DNA of 64,000 nucleotides, from assembly GCA_014529385.2 (NCBI GenBank), contig CM043953.1, positions 91,455,842-91,519,841 on the forward strand. The letters run 5' to 3'. Under the pieces are notes generated by a model that saw only the letters and a program-made list of their open reading frames with translations, searched no databases and was not told the DNA's origin. The position numbers were made by a program, and so were the translations under genes. Positions 55,752 to 64,000 of the stretch are shown here, piece after piece; the stretch's first letter is position 1; each line of letters begins with the position of its first letter. Source of the DNA: Adiantum capillus-veneris. Its lineage: Eukaryota; Streptophyta; Polypodiopsida; Polypodiales; Pteridaceae.

Positions 55752-55905
55752 GGTGTGCTATGATTAGTGTTATTTGTACCGTTGTTGTCCGCGTCCTAGC
55801 CGCTCAAAGCTAGGTGGTGCCCCCTGTTCACTCCACATGACGAGTTCGGCGTGCACAGTCCTGGCGTAGAGGCCGGTGGGGTCCGCCTTGCGCTTGCGTT
55901 TGTCA
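54570..55905 (+). repeat. 5' LTR of element C (left end unclear)
   Basis: Ends GTCA at 55905, just before the primer site. Contains CT/CA tracts (54570-55080 and a (TC)n of about 60 bp at 55690-55749) and the GCGTCCTAGC...AGGTGGTGCCCC block (55791-55823) shared with elements A and B. Confidence 0.75.
55548..55555 (+). promoter_or_regulatory. TATA box of element C LTR
   Basis: TATAAAAG in a GC-moderate context, followed by AGCAGTGAGAGG, 357 bp before the LTR end. Good match to a plant TATA box; activity is doubtful given the age of the element. Confidence 0.5.
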
Positions 55906-55919
55906 TTTGGTGTCCCCAC
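55906..55919 (+). promoter_or_regulatory. Primer-binding site of element C
   Basis: TTTGGTGTCCCCAC, one C-to-T change from the A/B site TTTGGTGCCCCCAC; it sits directly after the LTR's terminal CA. Confidence 0.8.
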
Positions 55920-56639
55920 GGAGGAGGGATTCTCGAAACCCTTCAACTTACAACGCTGAATACGATGCACGTTGTTGACTATGGACGAGTGGTTGTGGGA
56001 ATTCTCCAACTAGAGAACGGAGGAGGAAGAAATTGAAGAATCACTAACAACCTTCATCGAAGTGCTGCTGCCGGAATACACCGTCGTCAACATCCAGGAA
56101 TTAAGTTCTTCATCTCACAGCTCTTATTCTAATCATAAATCAAGAGCCACCAGAGGGAGGGCAGTAGGCTGCTCTCATTGCCGTCACCCACCACACTCCA
56201 TCAATTAGTGCCATCAACGGAAGTAAAGGAGAAACAAAAATCCTCTACATCAACGTCCATGGCAAAGAAATCATCCATATTAAGGAAGGAAAGAGGTTAG
56301 TGAATCCTCTCTTCCCCAAATAATCTGAAATAAAAGTGTAGCCTCTGCTCTTAAGTGGCCCAAAGGGGCTGCTTGTGCCAAAGGAAAAGGAGGGCTAGGC
56401 CAACCTAAATCACATGACCCGCAAGGAAGGAGAAACACCTGGCCATGCGAGTGCTTCAAGTTCAAAAAGCAGAATCATGTCTAGGCTGCCAAAAATAAGG
56501 TCATCCGAAGCAAAGTGATGGAAGATCACCTATCGATTCATGGCACACATGCGAGTGCTGCCAGTTCACTTCAACAACCCCAAAGCGGAGGTGATAAGGA
56601 GGTTCCCATGCCCTAGAGGGGAGTGGTTTCACTACTGTC
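55920..56639 (+). other. Leader of element C
   Basis: About 720 bp. The first 60 bp match element A's leader (GAGGAGG, CGAAACCCTTCA); the rest is diverged. No supported gene. Confidence 0.5.
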
Positions 56640-59600
56640 CTCGCTATTTTGGATTTCCTAGATAATCTTGAAACAACATGTGTTGTCTCTGGAAGGGATG
56701 ACGATGCTTCTTGTCTACGTATTTTTCCATTGTTAATGAAAGTGGAAGTAAGGTCATGGTACAACGCCTTGGTGCAAGCCACCAAGGAGAGGTGGGACCT
56801 GCTAAGACCAGCATTTATAAGGCGCTTTGGAGAAGGCACCACATCGGAGAAATTGTGGCAATTGCTGATGGAGTTGAAGCAAGGAAGTATGGCTGAATAT
56901 GTCGCATACAAATCAAGGTTCGTGGATCTATGGGGACGATGGGTTGCATCGCAAAGGGAGGGCAAAGGAGCACCCAATTTCCTAAAGAAAGACCGGTTTG
57001 TGGCTGGTTTATAGCCAAGTCTTAAAGAGAAGGTGAAGGGAAGGTTTCCTGCTACATATGAGGTAGCAGTTGAAGTAGCCCGCCTTAAAGATAAGAAGTT
57101 GCATCTACAAGCTAGGGCTACCAAGGAAGAGGAACCGAGAAGGGCCCGACCACACCTAGCCGCACCTGCAATAGCCGTCTAGAGGAATTAGCCACAAGAA
57201 CCGGATGAAGATCAACAAGACCTGCTCAACCGAATCACTAACTAGTTAGAGAATCTTTCAGTACATCTGGTGCAGCAAGGTTATGCACCTGCCAGAAATC
57301 CAGAGCAAGGAAGAGGGCAGCGCAGACAGAATCAAGACTACCATTGTTACAACTGTGGAGAGGACGGACATGGCATGTACTACTGTCCTCATCCAAGAAG
57401 GTAGAACTTCAATAAGGGAGTAAGGTAGAATCCGATCTCTCCACCAAGGGCGAGACCACCACTGCCCAGGCAACTAGAACAGATTCCACCGGTCCAAATC
57501 CTTCGACTATCCGTACAGCCACCACCACCACCACAACCTCTCATTCCACCGCTACCTAGAGACCAAGCAGTGAGTGTCATCGATCTTGAGTCTAAAGGAA
57601 AGGCAAAGGTAGAAGAGCGATTCAAAGAGAAGGACAACGAAAAAGGAAAAGTAGAAGAAGTGGATGCCATGGGAGTGAAGCGTGCTAGACACGAAGAGGC
57701 CTCTCAAAGGGAGAAAAAGATAAAAGGAAAAGGAGAGTCTATCAAACATACGTCCAAGCCTCGACGGAAGATCGACATCGTGGATTTTTTGCTGGGTGAG
57801 TATGCTAAACCATATGACCTAGTTCACGATGTTTTGATGTAGGGTCAAAAAATAACCTGGCCCCTATTGCTCCATCTTGCACCAAGGATGAGGAGACAAT
57901 GGACAAAGATGGTAAGTACTAGAAAGTCAAGACCAAGGATAGCTGGGGCTATCTCTGGGAGGAACCTAAATGACATCCTACCCATCATGGATGCCCACAT
58001 CAAGGGGCAACACATCTCAAACATCTACATAGATGGTGGTGCACAAATATGAGGCATGAGTGAAAAAATGATGTACCATCTAGGCCTAGAGGTAAGTAGG
58101 CTGGCACCCTGCCGAGCTAAAATGGAAAATAACGTCAAAGTGAAATGTGTAGGCATTGTGAATACAGTCAAGTAAAGTCATTCAATACAGAAGTAGAGGT
58201 AGACATTTTTTTTATGCCACACATAAAGGGGAGGGCTATCCTATTATTATCGGGAGGCCATGGCTCGTGGCTATGGAGGCAAAGCACGACTGGAGTACCG
58301 GAATGATCTAGATGAGGGATGCTAAGGGAAAGCCCATATTCTATGACATGAAGACTGGTAAGCAACACAACATGATCTTGGAGGCATCGGAAGATGAGTT
58401 CATGAATGATTCTTCGACCACCTTGGGAGAAGAGACGACAACAACTGAGGAGAGTGATAGTAGCATCGAAGTGACGAGAGTCATCCTCAAAGATCCAAAG
58501 AGATTGACACAATTTGAAGCACCACTAGAGAACCAAGAGGGACCATTAGGTATGCATCCCTTGGTGGATACAAGTAAGTTACATCGGATGCTCTCCAGTG
58601 AGTTAGCTAGTGAAGAGAGAGAAGAATACATCTCTATGTTGGTGGGTAACTTCACCACACTTTTTATTGATGGTTATGACAAGATCACAGGCATCACAGT
58701 GGTGCCGCACCGCTTCACATAAGACTCACGGAAGGAAGTAAGCCTGTAGTGCAAAATCTCAGGAGGCTTGGGGTAGTTCAACAAGAGGCATTGCTCAAAG
58801 AGGTAAGGAATTTTCTCTACAGGCAGGTTTCATTTACCTCATTGAAGACATAGAGTGGATCTCTCTAGTGGTGGTCACGTTGAAGAAGAACGGTAAGTGG
58901 AGAGTTTGTGTAGACTACAAACCTCTTAATGCAACAACAAAGGGGGAGCATTTTCCCCTCCCATTCCAAGACAAGATTCTCAACAAGGTTGCAGGTCATG
59001 TGCGCTACACAATATGTGATGGCTACTCAGGCTACTTCCAGATTAGCATTGCAGAAGAAGACCAGAAAAAGACAACCTTCATAACACCATGGGGATGTTT
59101 TGCTTACAGAGTGATGCCTTTTGGCCTCAGCAACGCTTCGGCCACATTCCAACACTATGTAACTTTTGTCTTCCAGCCATACTTTGGTAAGTCAATACGG
59201 GTTTCATAGATAATTTTTGCATCTATAGCTCTTGCTCCCTCCATTTGAGCAAGGTATATGATGGCTTGGCTAGGCAGCAAACCTTGGGTGGCCAGCTTAA
59301 CATAGATAATTGTCATATTGATGAAAGCAAGGTCACTCTTCTTGGCCATGTAATTTCAGCCAAAGGAATTGAGGATGACCCGAACAAGGTTCAAGCTTTA
59401 GTATCTTTGTCATCACCCACAATAGCTAAGCAATTGGTCTCTTTCCTTCAAGAGGTAAGGTACTTGAGCAGGTTCATTCACTTGCTCTCTCACCCTTTAC
59501 AAAAAGTCACCCATAGAGATGTCTTCCTATGGAGTGAAGAAAATGAGCAACAGTTCAATGAAGTGAAACAAATCCTGGCTTCACTTCCCACCATTGCAAC

Positions 59601-61798
59601 CCCTAGATGGGACAAGCCATTGGAAGTGATACACTTGGAGCCCTACTAGTGCAGAAGGACCCCCAAACCTCTTTCATACGTCCTATCTACTTCTCTAGTC
59701 GTGTCATGGCCCCATCAAAAAAAGGATTCACCATGGTAGAGCACATGGTGCTTGCATTGATGTTTGCCACTACAAAGTCACTCACTCTTATGTATTGCCT
59801 AGACCCTTTGTAATTCTAACAATGAAAGAAGTATTTCCGTATGTAATGCAACACATGGATGTCTCATCTAGAATCTCTAAGTGGCTCATTAGATTACAAG
59901 AAATCAATTATACTATGCAAGTGGAGAACTCAATCAAAGCTAGTCTAGCAGGTATTCTTACTCATTGTCACTATGAGAAGAAGCTAAAGGTCAACAGAGA
60001 AGGCAAAGGAGTGACACCAATTGTAGAAGTTCCTAAGCTAGAAGGAGCTCACTCTCTTTTCTGTGATGGAGCTTACAAAAGAACAATGGACCAGGCTGCA
60101 ATTGGCATCGTCATTTTCAATGAGCAAAGGGCAAAGATGTTCTCTATTGGGCAGTTGCTACACTCCCACTCTAACAATGAAGCAGAGTATGCCACCCTAA
60201 TTCATGGATTAGAACAATGTGTTTTGCAAGGGGTTCAATGCCTAAATGTGTTTGGCGATGCCATGCTCTTGATAAAGCAGATAAATGGCACTTGGATTTG
60301 TAAAACTTAGATTTTTCTTGGCCAAATACGCCAAGTTAAGGATCTTTTAAGAAAGTTTGAAGCGGTGCAGTTATTTCATGTCCCCAGGGCAAAAAATCAA
60401 GAAGCAGATACTCTAACCAAAGAGAGAATACAAGATGTTCCCATAGGAGCAATTAAACTAACGTTGTCCCTCTTCCAGGGTAGCAATGCTATGCTTGAAA
60501 TCATTATCTTATTAGATACATGAGAATGTCATGAAGGGTATACCAAGGGCCATAAACAATGGCTTGTCCGAAAGGCAACAAGATACTGCAAGGGCATAGA
60601 CCAGATCCTCAGGCGAGTGCCAATCTCCAGTGAAATCATGGAGGTGATCTCAAGTTTCCATGATGGTGTTTGCGGAGGCCACTTTTCTCTAGATATTACT
60701 AGTAGGAAGATTCTACAGGCAGGATTCTCTTGGCCTAATCTGAACAGGGATGTGCATCATTGGTGTAAAACATGTAGAGCTTGGCAAGTATCCAGTGATC
60801 AAACACTAACCTATGAGCCACAGACTCCTATCATTTCATATGGCCCGTTTAAGAAGTGGGAAATAGATGCAATTGGTCCTTTACCAAGGGCCCATTTAGG
60901 TAAACTATACATTCTAGTTGGTGTAGAGTACATGACCCGATGGGTGGAAGCAATAGCCACCACACACATTATAGCCCAAGAAGTGGTGAAGTTCATATTT
61001 GAGCACATCTATTGCCACTTTGGCACAACTCTGGAGGTAATATCTAATAGAGGGTCAGGTTTCAGAGGCAACTTGGTGGGAGAACTGATGAAAAATCTAG
61101 GTATCACACGCCGACACTCCAGTCCATACTATCCACAATGCAATGGTCTAGTGGAAAAGGTGAATGGCATGATCTATAAAATCATCACAAAGCAGGTGAA
61201 TAACCATACAAGTGATTGAGATAAGCATCTCATGGTCGCTCTTTGGGCCTATCGCACGACATTTCGAACATCACTAGGTTTCACCCCTTTCCATCTGGTA
61301 TATGAAAAAGTGGCCATTCTACCCATTGAGGTACACATAACCATCTTGAGAGTCATGGCTAGTTAGTTAGAGCGCCCAATTGCCCATCTCCACAACCACA
61401 TCTTGGATCTAGAAAGGCTTCAGTTAGACATGGAAGATGCGATCAACTACTATGCGACGCAAGCAGAATGACGCCGACTCACATTCAATCAAGAGCTTAA
61501 GGAAAAGGGTCTGAAGAAAGGCATGTTAGTATTGAGATATGAAAATAGATTCGACACTAGTAAAGATAAGAAGTTTCAACCTAGATAGGAAGGGCCATTC
61601 ATCGTCAAAAGGCGATACGCCAATGGTAGCTACAAATTGATGGAAGCATATGGTCGAATTCACAAGACCAAAGTCAATGGATGGAGGCTCAAAAGGTACT
61701 TCTTAAGGCTTGATCCGGAGTTCATGGTAGACATTCCACAGGAGGAAGAACCCTCCAACTCCATTGCTAAAGAGTCAGACGTAGGGCTAGAGGCATGA
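56640..61798 (+). pseudogene. gag-pol: Element C gag-pol, disabled
   Basis: Same order as element A: gag (FLDNLETTCVVS from about 56649; the usual first ~20 residues are replaced), CCHC knuckle CYNCGEDGHGMYYC (about 57346-57387), protease DGGA (about 58030), RT (VCVDYKPLN, FGLSNASATF), a second RNase H (CDGAYKR, NNEAEY, FGDAML) and integrase (DAIG, NGLVEK). Damage includes frameshifts near 58160, 58715, 58815, 59205 (destroying the RT FIDD motif) and 59625-59785; about fifteen premature stops, eight of them TAG where A has Gln; and loss of the second integrase catalytic Asp (SDRG to SNRG, about 61047). At the RNase H-integrase join it has the base that A lacks. The stop lies in a conserved hairpin. 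Confidence 0.9.
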
Positions 61799-61810
61799 AT
61801 ACCTCTAGCC
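61785..61810 (+). promoter_or_regulatory. Hairpin enclosing the pol stop of element C
   Basis: GGCTAGAGG and CCTCTAGCC make a perfect 9-bp stem around loop CATGAATA with the stop TGA (61796-61798). Same structure as in element A. Confidence 0.6.
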
Positions 61811-61822
61811 AAAAAGGGAGGG
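61811..61822 (+). promoter_or_regulatory. Polypurine tract of element C
   Basis: AAAAAGGGAGGG, four bases before the 3' LTR's TG. Confidence 0.8.
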
Positions 61823-61826
61823 CTAA

Positions 61827-63017
<1,191 letters not shown>

Positions 63018-63539
63018 TTCAAAGATAGTGTCCAAATGATTACCTTGGTTCACACGGATACTCTACTAGAGTTCTCTCCAAATATGCCTTCATTTTCTAG
63101 TATACGACCAGATCTAAGGTTCATATAGACTAGTTAATCCCTGTATAGACTACTTACCGTCGGATTAAATTGTTTTGCACTTTTCCACTTGACTTGAATG
63201 CACCTCCTGTCAAGCTTTCAATTCCTTGCCTGCAACCTGATTCTTGTATCAGTTTTAATCAAGTTAGCTATTCTTTCACAAAGAATGTACAACTTTTGCT
63301 AACTATTGTGATTGGTCTATGTATATCACTTCAATTTAAGCTAAGTGAGCTAGCAATTGAGACTTTTAGATTTTATCCTTGCAAAAAAGCTAAAGAACTA
63401 ATCTGCAACCTGAAAATTGAGTTAACAGGCACGTTAATTTGGATCTGATGGAACCCAAAATTGACTAGCGGCCTTGTATTATGTTGTTCTAACATTGTAC
63501 AAGCTCAAAAGTCAAAAATCTTGTCTTTAGATCTTAGTA
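63018..63539. other. Unassigned sequence after truncated LTR
   Basis: No supported gene. An open frame at 63170-63448 is protein-like only in length; no motif is seen. Confidence 0.4.
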
Positions 63540-63845
63540 GTAAATAATCATGATTATTTACTTCTCTCAGTTTTTATACTTTTTAGGCTTGTTTTGCCAA
63601 GTAATAACCTTTTTGTGGTCTCTAGACAATTTTGGTTGAGTTTGAACAAAATTTGTCCAAGTTATCAACTATTTAGTATCCGCAGACTCTGATTTCAACA
63701 ATCTGGTCTAACTCTCAATTTTTTGATCCAAATTTTCACCAAATTTGATTTGTGGAGTCTACTTGATATGCTTGACCATGTGGTATACACAAATGTGCAA
63801 AATTGTCCAATTTTGTAGTAGAAGTAAATAATTGTGATTATTTAC
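63540..63845. repeat. Palindrome-centred degenerate repeat (2 units)
   Basis: Near-palindromes with arms GTAAATAATC/GATTATTTAC at 63540-63561 (perfect arms) and 63824-63845 (one arm changed), 284 bp apart, the same motif and spacing as at 23823-24418. Intervening DNA shares GATCCAAATTTT-type blocks with that region. Confidence 0.6.
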
Positions 63846-64000
63846 TACTGAGAATTTTAGCAACTTTTCACCAAAATGTTGATACGAACTGGTTAAGCAA
63901 CTCAACTTATGCTCCCTAGCCAAGTTTCACCAAGTTTGAATAATTATTTCTCAATTTGTCAACAGTTTTCGAATCTGGCCACAATTTTCACTTAAGAGAT

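Overview
The window is nuclear DNA from a land plant with a large, repeat-rich genome. No intact host gene could be supported. Nearly everything recognisable is Ty3/gypsy or Ty1/copia LTR retrotransposon DNA, long CT/GA/CA microsatellites, or decayed pentatricopeptide-repeat (PPR) gene copies. The wording of the PPR remnants is reminiscent of seedless plants such as ferns, but this is only a soft hint and the species cannot be fixed from the sequence.

Layout. 0.2-2.9 kb holds small remnants: a gypsy protease piece, a 381-bp palindrome built from a short LTR-like unit, a gag-like fragment and a possible PPR scrap. 3.355-13.322 kb is element A, a Tat/Ogre-type gypsy element (gag, protease, reverse transcriptase, decayed RNase H, additional RNase H, integrase) with two 1,920-bp LTRs differing at only two bases. 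It sits 19 bp inside the end of a related minus-strand LTR (element B, continuing at 13.323 to about 15.7 kb). 16.4-20.1 kb (plus strand) and 20.7-23.6 kb (minus strand) contain decayed coding sequence I do not recognise; the minus-strand one keeps a single frame for about 2.1 kb despite stops. 23.8-24.4 kb holds palindrome-centred repeats spaced about 285-290 bp, which recur at 63.5-63.8 kb.

26.5-47.1 kb is a decayed tandem pair of PPR-like loci on the minus strand. The second copy is split by element D (29.324-42.848 kb, minus strand) and by a 2.9-kb block carrying two ~750-bp direct repeats. Element D is a 13.5-kb gypsy element with LTRs, primer-binding site, polypurine tract, a 5-bp target duplication AAAAG, one uninterrupted 3,015-codon gag-pol reading frame, and a separate acidic ORF of about 140 codons between pol and the 3' LTR.

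47.8-50.3 kb carries decayed Ty1/copia material with two primer-binding-site-like sequences. 51.8-54.0 kb is a decayed gypsy gag-protease-RT fragment. 54.6-63.0 kb is element C, an old relative of A, riddled with stops and frameshifts, whose LTRs have ballooned into CT/CA microsatellites. The history read from the sequence is layered: old PPR copies and element C decayed first, D inserted later (about 1% LTR divergence), and A arrived most recently.

I did not find a convincing new biological system. The best leads are the long D polyprotein with its C-terminal W-[VI]-P-K repeats and extra ORF, and the unidentified decayed reading frame at 20.7-23.6 kb.
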